Shown one piece after another: positions 8,685-18,280 of a stretch of 42,955 bases of DNA (within the stretch, counting starts at the first letter, position 1; each line of letters begins with the position of its first letter). The stretch is taken from assembly GCA_013042715.1 (NCBI GenBank), contig JABDPN010000111.1, positions 1 through 42,955 of the forward strand, written 5' to 3'. The notes beneath the pieces are model-generated. The model was not told the origin of the DNA. It made no database searches and was given only the letters and a program-made list of their open reading frames with translations. The DNA comes from Flavobacteriaceae bacterium. GTDB lineage: Bacteria; Bacteroidota; Bacteroidia; Flavobacteriales; Flavobacteriaceae. A program made the translations under genes and the position numbers.

Positions 8685-9839
8685 GTGCTATTTTCTGAAA
8701 TATATGGACACAAAAACATAAAAAAACACCTTACACAAAGTGTTTATAATGGCCGTATACCGCATGCGCAACTCTTTATTGGACCAGAAGGTACTGGAAC
8801 CTTGCCAATGGCAATTGCATATGCACAGTATTTACTTTGCAAGAACACAGATGGCGAAAACAACACTGGAGATCATGCATGTAACACTAAGTTTAACAAC
8901 TTAATGCATCCAGACTTACATTTTGCATTTCCAGTTACTACTACTGAAAGTGTAAAAAAACATCCCGTTTCTTCCATGTTTTTAGAAGAATGGAGAGCCT
9001 TATTATTCGAACAACCTTATTGTAATTTATTTGATTTACACAAAAAACTCGGTACTGAAAAAAAGCAAAGTCAGATAGGTGTAGACGAAGCACAAGACAT
9101 TATTAAAAAACTCTCTTTAAAGTCTTATGAAGGTGGTTATAAAGTTATGATTATCTGGATGGCTGAAAAAATGAACACGTCTTGTGCAAATAAGTTATTA
9201 AAGCTTATTGAAGAACCGCCAAAAAAAACAGTTTTAATACTTATAGCAGAAAATGAGGACCAAATTATTTCTACTATAAAATCGCGTTGCCAAATATTAC
9301 ACTTTCCTGCACTTCCTGAAACTGTAATAAAAAAGGCATTGATAAAAAATTATAGTTTAGAAGAATCTGTAGCTATTAAAATTGCTAATCAAGCAAATGG
9401 TAACTACAACAAAGCTTGCGATTTTGTTTATCAAGATAGTGAGGATTTACAATTTGAAGAATGGTTTATTTTTTGGGTAAGAAGTGCTTTTAAAGCAAAA
9501 GGAAACAAAACAGCAATACACGATTTAATTTCCTGGAGTGAAGGTATTGCTAAACTAAGTCGTGAGACACAAAAGCAGTTTTTACAATTTTGCTTAGAGT
9601 TTTTTAGACAAGCTATGTTGCTTAATTATAGTGTTGGCAATTTGGTGTATTTTGAACCAAAGACCAGTAATTTTGATCTTAAAAAGTTTGCCCCTTTTGT
9701 TCATGAAAATAACATTCTAGGTATTTCAAAAGAGTTAGAAGATGCTATTTACCATATAGAACGCAATGGTAATGCAAGAATTATTTTAACAGACCTTTCT
9801 ATAAAGCTCACACGTTTATTACATAAGAAATCATCGTAA
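8685..9839 (+). CDS. holB: DNA polymerase III delta' subunit-like ATPase
   Basis: LFSEIYGHKNIKKHLTQSVYNGRIPHAQLFIGPEGTGTLPMAIAYAQYLLC, IIWMAEKMNTSCANKLLKLIEEPP, SRCQILHFPAL; GTG start. Confidence 0.88.
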   Translation: MLFSEIYGHKNIKKHLTQSVYNGRIPHAQLFIGPEGTGTLPMAIAYAQYLLCKNTDGENNTGDHACNTKFNNLMHPDLHFAFPVTTTESVKKHPVSSMFLEEWRALLFEQPYCNLFDLHKKLGTEKKQSQIGVDEAQDIIKKLSLKSYEGGYKVMIIWMAEKMNTSCANKLLKLIEEPPKKTVLILIAENEDQIISTIKSRCQILHFPALPETVIKKALIKNYSLEESVAIKIANQANGNYNKACDFVYQDSEDLQFEEWFIFWVRSAFKAKGNKTAIHDLISWSEGIAKLSRETQKQFLQFCLEFFRQAMLLNYSVGNLVYFEPKTSNFDLKKFAPFVHENNILGISKELEDAIYHIERNGNARIILTDLSIKLTRLLHKKSS

Positions 9840-10759
9840 TGTCTGATCTTAAATCGTGGTTTGTTATAATTAACCCAACTTCTGGAAATGGTACCGCAAA
9901 AAAGCAATGGCCAAAAATTAGATCACTTTTAAATCTACATAATTTTGAATTTCAATTTCAATTTACTAAACATGCAAAACATAGCTTAGAAATTATTCAT
10001 AACACTGTTAATCAGGGTTTTAAAAAATTTATAATTGTTGGTGGAGATGGTACTTTGCATAATGTTGTAAATGGGATTTTTAAGCAAAAAAAGTGTAATC
10101 CTGATTCTATTTCTGTAGGAATAATTCCTATTGGAACAGGAAACGATTGGATTAAAACCTATGGCATTTCAAAAAAACCTGAATTAGCTATTCAAACCAT
10201 ATTAAATAATTCTACAAAAACCCAAGACATTGGAAAAATTGAATTCCTAAACCCTAAACATAAACCCATTTATTTTAATAATCTAGCAGGAATTGGATTT
10301 GATGGATTTGTAGTTAGTAAAGTGTCTAAATACAAAAAATTAGGAGCTATTGCTTATCTACTAGCATCATTAATTGGCTTGTTTTCGTTTTCTAATTTTA
10401 AAGCTGAAGTATTTATTAATTCTAAACGCATTAAATCCAAAGTTTTAATGGTTGTTATTGGATTATGCAAATATTCTGGAGGAGGCATGCGATTAACAGA
10501 AACACCAAATCCAGCTGATGGTTTTTTTGATATTAGTCTTGCTAAAGATCTTTCAAAATTTGAAATTTTAAGAGCGCTTCCCAACCTATTTAATGGTAAG
10601 ATTATTAATAACTCTAAAATTGAAACCTATAAATCTAAAACTATAGAAGTTGTTACAAAGGGAGATGTCGAGCCTTTAGTTGAAGCAGACGGAGAGCTCA
10701 TTGGTAAAGGCGATTTTAAGATAAGTATTATTGAAAATTCCTTTAGATTTTACGCATAA
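9839..10759 (+). CDS. Diacylglycerol/lipid kinase family protein (YegS-like)
   Basis: INPTSGNGTAKKQWP, IIVGGDGTLHNVVNGI, IPIGTGNDWIKTYGI, VEADGELIGKG motifs. Confidence 0.9.
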   Translation: MSDLKSWFVIINPTSGNGTAKKQWPKIRSLLNLHNFEFQFQFTKHAKHSLEIIHNTVNQGFKKFIIVGGDGTLHNVVNGIFKQKKCNPDSISVGIIPIGTGNDWIKTYGISKKPELAIQTILNNSTKTQDIGKIEFLNPKHKPIYFNNLAGIGFDGFVVSKVSKYKKLGAIAYLLASLIGLFSFSNFKAEVFINSKRIKSKVLMVVIGLCKYSGGGMRLTETPNPADGFFDISLAKDLSKFEILRALPNLFNGKIINNSKIETYKSKTIEVVTKGDVEPLVEADGELIGKGDFKISIIENSFRFYA

Positions 10760-10789
10760 ACAAAGCCAGATGAGAATCTGGCTTTGTTT
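10758..10789. terminator. Bidirectional terminator between convergent genes
   Basis: aaacaaagccagat / atctggctttgttt, 14-bp perfect stem, 4-nt loop. Confidence 0.85.
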
Positions 10790-10807
10790 ATATTTCAAAG
10801 AAAAATA

Positions 10808-11326
10808 TTACTCGTTTTCTTTCTTGTATTCAGCATTTAAAGCATCTAAAATAGTTTGCGTTAAATCGCTAGTTTCTTCACCATACATAACACTTCCCGC
10901 TTCATTACTTCCAAGTATGTAAGAATAAGCATTTTTTTCTCCATAATCTTTTACAAAGTTTTTCACTTTTTCTACAATAGAATCGTTTTTAGATCTGCTC
11001 TCTTGTGCTATTTGATTTTGTTCAAACTGTACGCGTTGTGAAAGTACTTGCTCTTTGTCTTGTAAATCTTTAGATAATTTCTGAATTGCGGATTGAGACA
11101 TTTTACGTGCTTTAATTTCTGCATCATTAATTTCTAACTGAAACGCTTGACGTAAACTATCTGTTCTTTTTTGAAAACTTTCAATTTTTGATTTCAATTG
11201 TTCTTCAGTATCAATTTTTTCTTGATACCCATTTATCAAATCAACATTATCTACAAAACCTATTTTTTGCTGTTCACAAGAAACGATTACTAAAAATGTA
11301 ATTGCTATAAAAAGTATTTTTTTCAT
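10808..11326 (-). CDS. OmpH/Skp-like periplasmic chaperone lipoprotein
   Basis: Lipobox (VIVSCEQ), KIGFVDNVDLINGYQ...coiled coil...YILGSNEAGSVMYGEETSDLTQTILDALNAEY typical of OmpH family. Confidence 0.8.
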   Translation of the reverse strand: MKKILFIAITFLVIVSCEQQKIGFVDNVDLINGYQEKIDTEEQLKSKIESFQKRTDSLRQAFQLEINDAEIKARKMSQSAIQKLSKDLQDKEQVLSQRVQFEQNQIAQESRSKNDSIVEKVKNFVKDYGEKNAYSYILGSNEAGSVMYGEETSDLTQTILDALNAEYKKENE

Positions 11327-11554
11327 TTTATGTTTTTTTAAGTAGGCGCAAAAATAAGAAAGTAAACATGATTTATCATCTAGAATTTTTACTTAAAACA
11401 CGTCATAATTTTTAACTATTATAATAACGAAACGCCATCAATAATAATTATTAAAAATAAAGTCAAATAAAGGCTGATTTTTAACCTAAATATTTCGCTA
11501 ATATCATTTTGCGTAAAAACATGTAAAATTGCTTAAAACGCTTTAAAATGAGTT

Positions 11555-12406
11555 TTAAACCTTTTTTATGATATAAATTAAAGAAGAGTACTCTTTTGTA
11601 TGAACAGCTTTTATGTTTGATAGTAGCCCAATCCAAAAACTCTTAAAATAATTTGATTTTCCATTTTTATATTTTTCAGAAAGAAGACTAACATAAAATG
11701 CATCAAATTTCATTGGAAGAATTTTTTCGACTTCCATATCGTAACGAAAAAATAAACGTTTTATGGCATCTTTTGTAAAATGCCATAAATGTCTTGGAAC
11801 ATCATAAGCTGCCCAAAACGATTTGTAATATGCAGCATCATACGATTTGTAATTAGGAACAGCTAAAATTATTCTTCCATTTCTTTTTAAAAGTTTTTCT
11901 AATCTGTAAATATGCATTTCTAGATTTTGTAAATGTTCTAAAACATGCCATAAAGTAATAATATCAAAACTTTGTTCCTTAAACTTATGAAGTTGATTAG
12001 AATCATAAACAGCGTCATTGGTTTTTGAGTTTGCAATATTTCGAGCATGTTGGTTTGTTTCAATACCACAAACACTCCAATTAGCATTTTTAGCTGTTAG
12101 TAAAAAATCACCTGTTCCGCAACCAATATCCAAAAGGTGATTTGATTCCAGCTTAAAAGAATTTATAAGTTTTAGTTTTCTTTTAAGAGTATATTTTCTA
12201 ACAAGGTGGTATATTTTTTCTATAAAATTTCGCTTTGTATCTGTGTGTGAAATATAGTCTTCACTTTTATAATAATTGCTTAAATGTTCCTCTTTGGGTT
12301 GTGGCAACGTTTGCAATAATTTAAAATCGAGATTGTAACGCAATTCAAATTCTTCGCCTGAAACCGAATGATCTTTAACTATAAATCTTTTATGAGTTTC
12401 TTTCAT
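11555..12406 (-). CDS. Class I SAM-dependent methyltransferase
   Basis: LLDIGCGTGDFLLTAKNANWSVCGIE, FDIITLWHVLEHLQNL motifs. Confidence 0.88.
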   Translation of the reverse strand: MKETHKRFIVKDHSVSGEEFELRYNLDFKLLQTLPQPKEEHLSNYYKSEDYISHTDTKRNFIEKIYHLVRKYTLKRKLKLINSFKLESNHLLDIGCGTGDFLLTAKNANWSVCGIETNQHARNIANSKTNDAVYDSNQLHKFKEQSFDIITLWHVLEHLQNLEMHIYRLEKLLKRNGRIILAVPNYKSYDAAYYKSFWAAYDVPRHLWHFTKDAIKRLFFRYDMEVEKILPMKFDAFYVSLLSEKYKNGKSNYFKSFWIGLLSNIKAVHTKEYSSLIYIIKKV

Positions 12407-12415
12407 TTTGAGATT

Positions 12416-12431
12416 TGTTCCACGTGGAACG
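12416..12431. promoter_or_regulatory. parS-like ParB binding site 1
   Basis: TGTTCCACGTGGAACG containing perfect palindrome GTTCCACGTGGAAC (12417-12430). Confidence 0.75.
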
Positions 12432-12451
12432 TCTTAAGCTTTTTATTAAAA

Positions 12452-14329
12452 TTATCTTCCCATGTAAACTAAAAGAACAGAAATATCGTTAGGAGAAACA
12501 CCGCTAATTCGTGATGCCTGTGATACCGTTGTAGGTTGAATTTTCTTAAGTTTTTCTCGCGCTTCAAAGCTCATAGACTTAATTTTTGAGTAATCAAAAT
12601 TCTTTGGAATTCTAACGTTTTCTAACCTATTAAGTTTGTCTGCATTATTCTTTTCTTTTTCTATATATCCAGAATATTTAACTTGAATTTCGGTTTGCTC
12701 TATCATTTCGTTATCAAGATTGTTATCTTGAATATATTCCTCTACAGTTTTAAATTTTCTAACGTCATCAATAGTAATATTTGGTCTTGAGAATATTTTA
12801 AACATCTTATCCGACTGTTTCATTAAAGATGATTTTTTAGATTCTAAAACGGGATTTGCCTCTTCTGGCTTAACACTTGTAGTTTTAAAAAACTGAACAA
12901 ATTGTTTTGCTTGTTCATGCTTTTCTTCCATTCTTCGCATACGTTTTTCTGATGCAATTCCAAGTTCAAAAGCTTTTGGAGTTAATCTTAAATCGGCATT
13001 ATCCTGACGCAAAAGGGTTCTATATTCGGCGCGAGATGTAAACATTCTATAAGGCTCTTCTGTACCTTTTGTAATTAAATCGTCTATCAGAACTCCGATA
13101 TAAGCTTCGTTGCGTTTTAAGGTAAATTCGTTCTTTTCTTGAATTTTTAAACTTGCATTAATTCCAGCCATTAAGCCTTGGGAAGCAGCTTCTTCATAAC
13201 CCGTTGTTCCGTTAATCTGACCTGCAAAATACAGACCCTCAACAAGTTTTGTTTCTAAAGTGTGCTTCAACTGTGTTGGTGGAAAATAATCATATTCTAT
13301 AGCATATCCTGGACGAAAGAATTTTACTTTTTCGAAACCAACTACAGAGCTTAATGCTTTGTACTGAACGTCTTCAGGTAGTGATGTTGAAAAACCATTT
13401 ACATAATACTCAACAGTATTCCACCCTTCTGGTTCTACAAATAATTGATGTCTTTCTTTATCAGCAAAACGATTTATTTTGTCTTCTATTGAAGGACAAT
13501 AACGTGGACCTAAACTTTTAATTCTACCATTAAACATTGGGGAACGATCAAAACCTTCGCGAAGTAAATCATGAACATCAGGACTTGTATACGTCATATG
13601 ACAAGAACGTTGCTTTTTAAGTGGTTTTGTAGCGTCTATATAGGAGAATTTTTCGGGAGATTTATCTCCTGGTTGTTCTATCATTTTGGAAAAATCTAAA
13701 GATCTACCATCTACCCTAGGTGGTGTTCCCGTTTTCATTCTACCAGAATCAAAACCTATATCAACCAACTGTTCTGTAATTCCAGTTGCAGCACTTTCGC
13801 CTGCTCGACCTCCTCCAAAATTCTTTTCTCCAATATGAATTAATCCATTTAAAAATGTTCCGTTTGTTAAAACAACTGCTTTACCTTTTATTTTAACACC
13901 AAGAGTAGTTTTTATTCCTAGTACTTTTTCGTTTTCTATTAGTAATCCATTTACCATCTCTTGATAAAAATCAAGATTTTTGGTTTGCTCTAACATTAAT
14001 CTCCAGTCTTCAGCAAAACGCATTCTGTCGTTTTGTGTACGCGGACTCCACATTGCAGGACCTTTAGACTTGTTAAGCATCTTAAACTGTATAGCTGAAG
14101 TATCACTTACAATTCCGCTATAACCGCCTAAAGCATCAATTTCACGAACTATCTGACCCTTAGCAATTCCACCCATAGCTGGATTACAAGACATTTGAGC
14201 AATGTTTTGCAAACTCATTGTTATAAGAAGTGTTTTACTTCCCATATTTGCCGCAGCTGCTGCAGCTTCACCTCCTGCGTGACCTCCACCAACTACAATA
14301 ACATCATATGATTCTTGAAATAATCCCAT
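12452..14329 (-). CDS. mnmG: tRNA uridine-5-carboxymethylaminomethyl modification enzyme MnmG (GidA)
   Basis: YDVIVVGGGHAGGEAAAAAANMG, SCNPAMGGIAKGQIVREIDALGG, FAGQINGTTGYEEAASQGLMAGINA. Confidence 0.97.
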   Translation of the reverse strand: MGLFQESYDVIVVGGGHAGGEAAAAAANMGSKTLLITMSLQNIAQMSCNPAMGGIAKGQIVREIDALGGYSGIVSDTSAIQFKMLNKSKGPAMWSPRTQNDRMRFAEDWRLMLEQTKNLDFYQEMVNGLLIENEKVLGIKTTLGVKIKGKAVVLTNGTFLNGLIHIGEKNFGGGRAGESAATGITEQLVDIGFDSGRMKTGTPPRVDGRSLDFSKMIEQPGDKSPEKFSYIDATKPLKKQRSCHMTYTSPDVHDLLREGFDRSPMFNGRIKSLGPRYCPSIEDKINRFADKERHQLFVEPEGWNTVEYYVNGFSTSLPEDVQYKALSSVVGFEKVKFFRPGYAIEYDYFPPTQLKHTLETKLVEGLYFAGQINGTTGYEEAASQGLMAGINASLKIQEKNEFTLKRNEAYIGVLIDDLITKGTEEPYRMFTSRAEYRTLLRQDNADLRLTPKAFELGIASEKRMRRMEEKHEQAKQFVQFFKTTSVKPEEANPVLESKKSSLMKQSDKMFKIFSRPNITIDDVRKFKTVEEYIQDNNLDNEMIEQTEIQVKYSGYIEKEKNNADKLNRLENVRIPKNFDYSKIKSMSFEAREKLKKIQPTTVSQASRISGVSPNDISVLLVYMGR

Positions 14330-14332
14330 TTA

Positions 14333-14348
14333 TGTTCCACGTGAAACA
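14333..14348. promoter_or_regulatory. parS-like ParB binding site 2
   Basis: TGTTCCACGTGAAACA, full match to parS consensus TGTTNCACGTGAAACA; just upstream of the mnmG start. Confidence 0.85.
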
Positions 14349-14382
14349 ATTTTTATTTCACGACTGCAAATATACATTGATT

Positions 14383-14802
14383 CTATATAATTATAGATAG
14401 CACTTTAAGCGCTTCATTTTCTTTAGAGCGCATTAGTTGTGTATCTTCTTCAGATTTATCCTTATAGCCACAAAAATGAAGTATGCCATGAATAATGACA
14501 CGATGTAATTCTTCTGTAAAAGTTACCTTAAATTCTTCAGCATTTTCTTCAACTCGATCTATAGAAATATAAATATCGCCATGTAGCTCTTTTCCTACGC
14601 AATAATCAAAACTTATTATATCTGTTAATGTATCGTGGTTTAAGTATTTTAAATTCAACTCGTGAAGATAATCGTCACTACAAAAGATATAGTTAATCTC
14701 TCCTACTTTACAGTTTTCAGAGGCTATAATAGTTTTTATCCAAACACTTAATTGAGCTTCGTTAGTTAATTTAAATTGGGTTTCGTAATTGAAACTAATC
14801 AT
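14383..14802 (-). CDS. ybeY: Endoribonuclease YbeY (rRNA maturation)
   Basis: INYIFCSDDYLHELNLKYLNHDTLTDIISFDY...HRVIIHGILHFCGYKDK; zinc motif HGxLHxxGY. Confidence 0.95.
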   Translation of the reverse strand: MISFNYETQFKLTNEAQLSVWIKTIIASENCKVGEINYIFCSDDYLHELNLKYLNHDTLTDIISFDYCVGKELHGDIYISIDRVEENAEEFKVTFTEELHRVIIHGILHFCGYKDKSEEDTQLMRSKENEALKVLSIII

Positions 14803-17800
14803 TTTTTTGTTTAAAATATTCTTGAACTTTTCTTTTGTACTCCTGCTTCAATGGTAATGCTTTTCTGTTTAATATTTCAGTAGTATTGAAATATTTTTTG
14901 GCGTCAATTATAGAGGTATTAGACGTGTTTGTAAACTCTTTTGTGTTGGTTTTTGACACTCGTTTGTTGTCTTCTCCTTGTTGAAAAGTAGCATTTTCTA
15001 ATTTTAAAAGTTGATGCTGTAAATCCATCATTTTCTTAAGAGTTTCGTGTGTAAAACCTTTATTGATTAGATCTAACTCAATTTCTTCCATTTTCTTAAC
15101 AAGTTCTGAAGCATTCCCTTTTAAGCCTTCTTTACCAATCTTATTTCGTAACTCATTTCTTAATTGTTGTTGTCTTTTATAAATCTCCATAAGTTCACCA
15201 TTTAGTTCTTCGCTATTTGGTGCTCCTTCTCCTTCTTGGTTGTTTTCGCTATTGCCTTCTTTTTGATTTTTCCCTTCTCCTTTTTTGTTATCCTCTCCTT
15301 CCTTGTCACCTTCTTTTTTGCCCTTTTCTTCTCCTTCTTTTTTATCTAGTCCTTCTTCCATCATTTTACTTAGCTCTTCTTGACTCATAATAATATCTGG
15401 TAATTGCATGTCGCCCTGTCCTTGTCCTGGAGAAGGATTCATTTGCATTTGCATATTATCTAGTACATCGCTTAAAAAACTTGCAAGTGTATTTGCTGAG
15501 GTAATGGTATACTGTTGCGCAGATACACCTTGGTAAATTCTGTTTTCTGAGAATTCATTTAAGGATTTATCAATATTAAAAAATGCTTCAGTAATTTGTG
15601 TGTTAATCTTTTCGGAAATTTGTGGATTTCTAAGTGATAGCGCAAATAAACTATCATCCACATGTTCAAAATGCTCACGTAATCCTTGTTGTTTAATTAA
15701 AGATTTAGCATATTCTTTATGGTTAATTTCTATGCTATTAAACTTCTCCATTAAGTCTTCCTGGTTAAAGGAAAATAATACAAGATTATCTAGAATTTGT
15801 CTTAACATGTCAATATCTTCAGAAAGTTGTGCTCCTCCTCCAGACATCATAATTTGAGACATTTTTTCACTCATTTGCTTCATCTTTTGAGCAGCTTTCT
15901 TTTGTTTTTGTTTTGCTTTAGATGAGCTGTTTTGCTGTTCTTGTTGGTCTTGGCTTTGTTCTTTCTTTTCTAAATTTTCGCTCGCTTCTTGTTGGTCCTT
16001 TTTTATTTGTTCTTCTGCTTTTTTGTCGTTTGGAACATCCATAGGTTTCCTGAGTTCCTTGTTTTCTTTTCTAAGATCTTCTAGTTCTTTTTGAAGGTCT
16101 TCAAACTTTTTATTTAGTTTTTCTTGTTCTTCTTTAGTATTGTTCTGTTCGCTTTCTTCTGAAAGTTTTTCTTGTTCTTCTGCTAGATTAGATAAATCCT
16201 GTTTGATTTTATCCATTTTTTGAGACACATAAAAGCGTTTTGTAAGCTCTAACAGCTGCTGTAAACTGCGTTTTTTGTTTTTATTCTGCTTAGCTAGGTC
16301 TTCAAGTTTTTTAGCTAGTTCTTCTTTATTGATTTTATCAGCTAGTTTCTCGAGTTCTTTTAATAATTCTTCGTCTTTTTTAAGCTGTTCTTGATTTTCT
16401 TCTACACGTTGCTTTAGTTCTTCTTTAAAACGATCTTCTTCTTTGTTATCAATCTCTTCGAGATTATCTTTAAGTTTTTTATTGAAGTCTTGCATCATTT
16501 CTTCTTGCTGCTTTTGGCGTTTTAAGAAGTTTTCGAGTTTTTTCTTTTCGTTAAAATTGAGTTCTGACTTTTCTTTTTGAGTTTTAGAGAGTTCTTGTAA
16601 GTCTTTTTCTTGCTTATTCATTTTCTCTAAAGAATCTTCAAGATTATCTATAGTTTCGCTTTGTTCTTCTAGTTGTTGTTGTTCCTTTTCGTTTTGAGTT
16701 TGTTTTCTAAAACTAAAGATTTCGCTTTTCGTTTTTTTGTAATTATTAATCGCATCATTATCAAAAACCTCGAAATAAATATCGTAACGTTTGCCTTCTT
16801 TAAGATTTAATAAATCTGGAAATATAGAAGCGAACTCAGTGAAATTTGAATTTAATACAGGAATTTTAAGTCGTTGTTCTTGGTCTGGATTAACAGTCGG
16901 ATAATATACCAGATTAAGAGCTCTTAATCCATAATCGTCACTTGCTTGACCGTAAAAATACATGGTTTCAAGATCTAATGAATCTTGCTTCATTTTAACA
17001 TTTAGCTCTGGGTAATCGTCTTTAACCACATCAATATTAAAACCTAAAGACTCGTAATCTTTTAAAAGCTCATTACTTGTATTTATAGAATACTCTAATG
17101 TTTTGTACAACTGTTTTGTTAGCGCAAAATCATTAGCATCTTTAAAAAACTGTAAAATGGTATCACTAAGTGTAAGTGTAACAGTTTCTGTCGCTTTGGT
17201 TTTAAGCTTCCATGTTACTTTTGTTCCAAGTGGTACAATTGCATTACCAGAGTTTTTAAGAGTTTCATCCTTTTTATTGGTGTAATTTGGATAATCCAAA
17301 ACCATATCAAACCCTAACAATGAAGGTGTTTCTAAAACGTTTAACGTATATGTTTTTGATGTTACATTATTTGCAGATAGCCTAAAATTTATATCAGATT
17401 TAGGTTGAGTAAACTCATATTCAAACTCTCCTGATGGAAGTTTTTTTAAGAAATAATTCTGCTGACTATATTGAATCTGAACATCTTGAGGTGCAACTTC
17501 GCCTTCTGTTATAACTCTTAAGCTAAAGGTTTGATTTTCTAAAGCTTGAAGATTATCATCGTTAACGACAAAAAACTGAAAAGGCGCAGGAGGTTCATAT
17601 GCTGTTTGGTAGTTAACTACGCGCTTATAACTATCACTAAACCAATTGATTTTCCCAGATAAGAACGATAGTAATACAATTACAATTGGTATAGCTGCGT
17701 ACTTTAAATATTTAGTATTCTTTTTAAAACTTATAGCTAACTGAAATGGTATTGGTTTTAATTCTAGGGATTTTTGCTCAATACTAGCTAATAAAAGTTC

Positions 17801-18163
17801 AGATTGATCTCCACTATGCTTTAATTGCAAAACATTTAATAGTTTGTCGTTTACTTCAGGGAAGTGTTGGCCAATTATTTTGGATGCTGATTCTAAAGTT
17901 ATTCCTTTTTTAAGGTTAAAAAGTTTTGCTAAAGGAATTGCAATTAGCTTTACAAACAACACAAGTTCTACTAAAACAAAAAGCCAAAACAATATGGTTC
18001 TACCTAAAGGCTCTAACCATAACATGTGTTCTACAAATAGTGTAAACAAAAAGTAAAGTAAACCAATTGTAAAAAATAAGAGAGCGCCTTTAATAAGTTC
18101 GTTGGTATAATAACGCTTAGAAAATTGTTCTAATTTTTTTTGTATGATTCTAAAACTTTTCAC
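14795..18163 (-). CDS. DUF4175-family membrane protein with long coiled-coil region
   Basis: N-terminal TM segments and long E/K/Q-rich coiled coil; position upstream of ybeY/mnmG as in other Bacteroidetes; 8-bp overlap with ybeY. Confidence 0.75.
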   Translation of the reverse strand: MKSFRIIQKKLEQFSKRYYTNELIKGALLFFTIGLLYFLFTLFVEHMLWLEPLGRTILFWLFVLVELVLFVKLIAIPLAKLFNLKKGITLESASKIIGQHFPEVNDKLLNVLQLKHSGDQSELLLASIEQKSLELKPIPFQLAISFKKNTKYLKYAAIPIVIVLLSFLSGKINWFSDSYKRVVNYQTAYEPPAPFQFFVVNDDNLQALENQTFSLRVITEGEVAPQDVQIQYSQQNYFLKKLPSGEFEYEFTQPKSDINFRLSANNVTSKTYTLNVLETPSLLGFDMVLDYPNYTNKKDETLKNSGNAIVPLGTKVTWKLKTKATETVTLTLSDTILQFFKDANDFALTKQLYKTLEYSINTSNELLKDYESLGFNIDVVKDDYPELNVKMKQDSLDLETMYFYGQASDDYGLRALNLVYYPTVNPDQEQRLKIPVLNSNFTEFASIFPDLLNLKEGKRYDIYFEVFDNDAINNYKKTKSEIFSFRKQTQNEKEQQQLEEQSETIDNLEDSLEKMNKQEKDLQELSKTQKEKSELNFNEKKKLENFLKRQKQQEEMMQDFNKKLKDNLEEIDNKEEDRFKEELKQRVEENQEQLKKDEELLKELEKLADKINKEELAKKLEDLAKQNKNKKRSLQQLLELTKRFYVSQKMDKIKQDLSNLAEEQEKLSEESEQNNTKEEQEKLNKKFEDLQKELEDLRKENKELRKPMDVPNDKKAEEQIKKDQQEASENLEKKEQSQDQQEQQNSSSKAKQKQKKAAQKMKQMSEKMSQIMMSGGGAQLSEDIDMLRQILDNLVLFSFNQEDLMEKFNSIEINHKEYAKSLIKQQGLREHFEHVDDSLFALSLRNPQISEKINTQITEAFFNIDKSLNEFSENRIYQGVSAQQYTITSANTLASFLSDVLDNMQMQMNPSPGQGQGDMQLPDIIMSQEELSKMMEEGLDKKEGEEKGKKEGDKEGEDNKKGEGKNQKEGNSENNQEGEGAPNSEELNGELMEIYKRQQQLRNELRNKIGKEGLKGNASELVKKMEEIELDLINKGFTHETLKKMMDLQHQLLKLENATFQQGEDNKRVSKTNTKEFTNTSNTSIIDAKKYFNTTEILNRKALPLKQEYKRKVQEYFKQKND

Positions 18164-18280
18164 TTTGTATAAACTTGTACAACTAATAAAACTACAATTT
18201 TATTATTAACTTGTTGTGCAAAAATAATATAACATTCTGTTAAAACTTTAGGGTTTTAAGGTGTTTCAATAATACTAAAA

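Noticed and set aside
17222-17237. parS-like sequence TGTTCCAAGTGGTACA
   Set aside because: Core CACGTG is broken and it lies inside the DUF4175 coding sequence; most likely chance.
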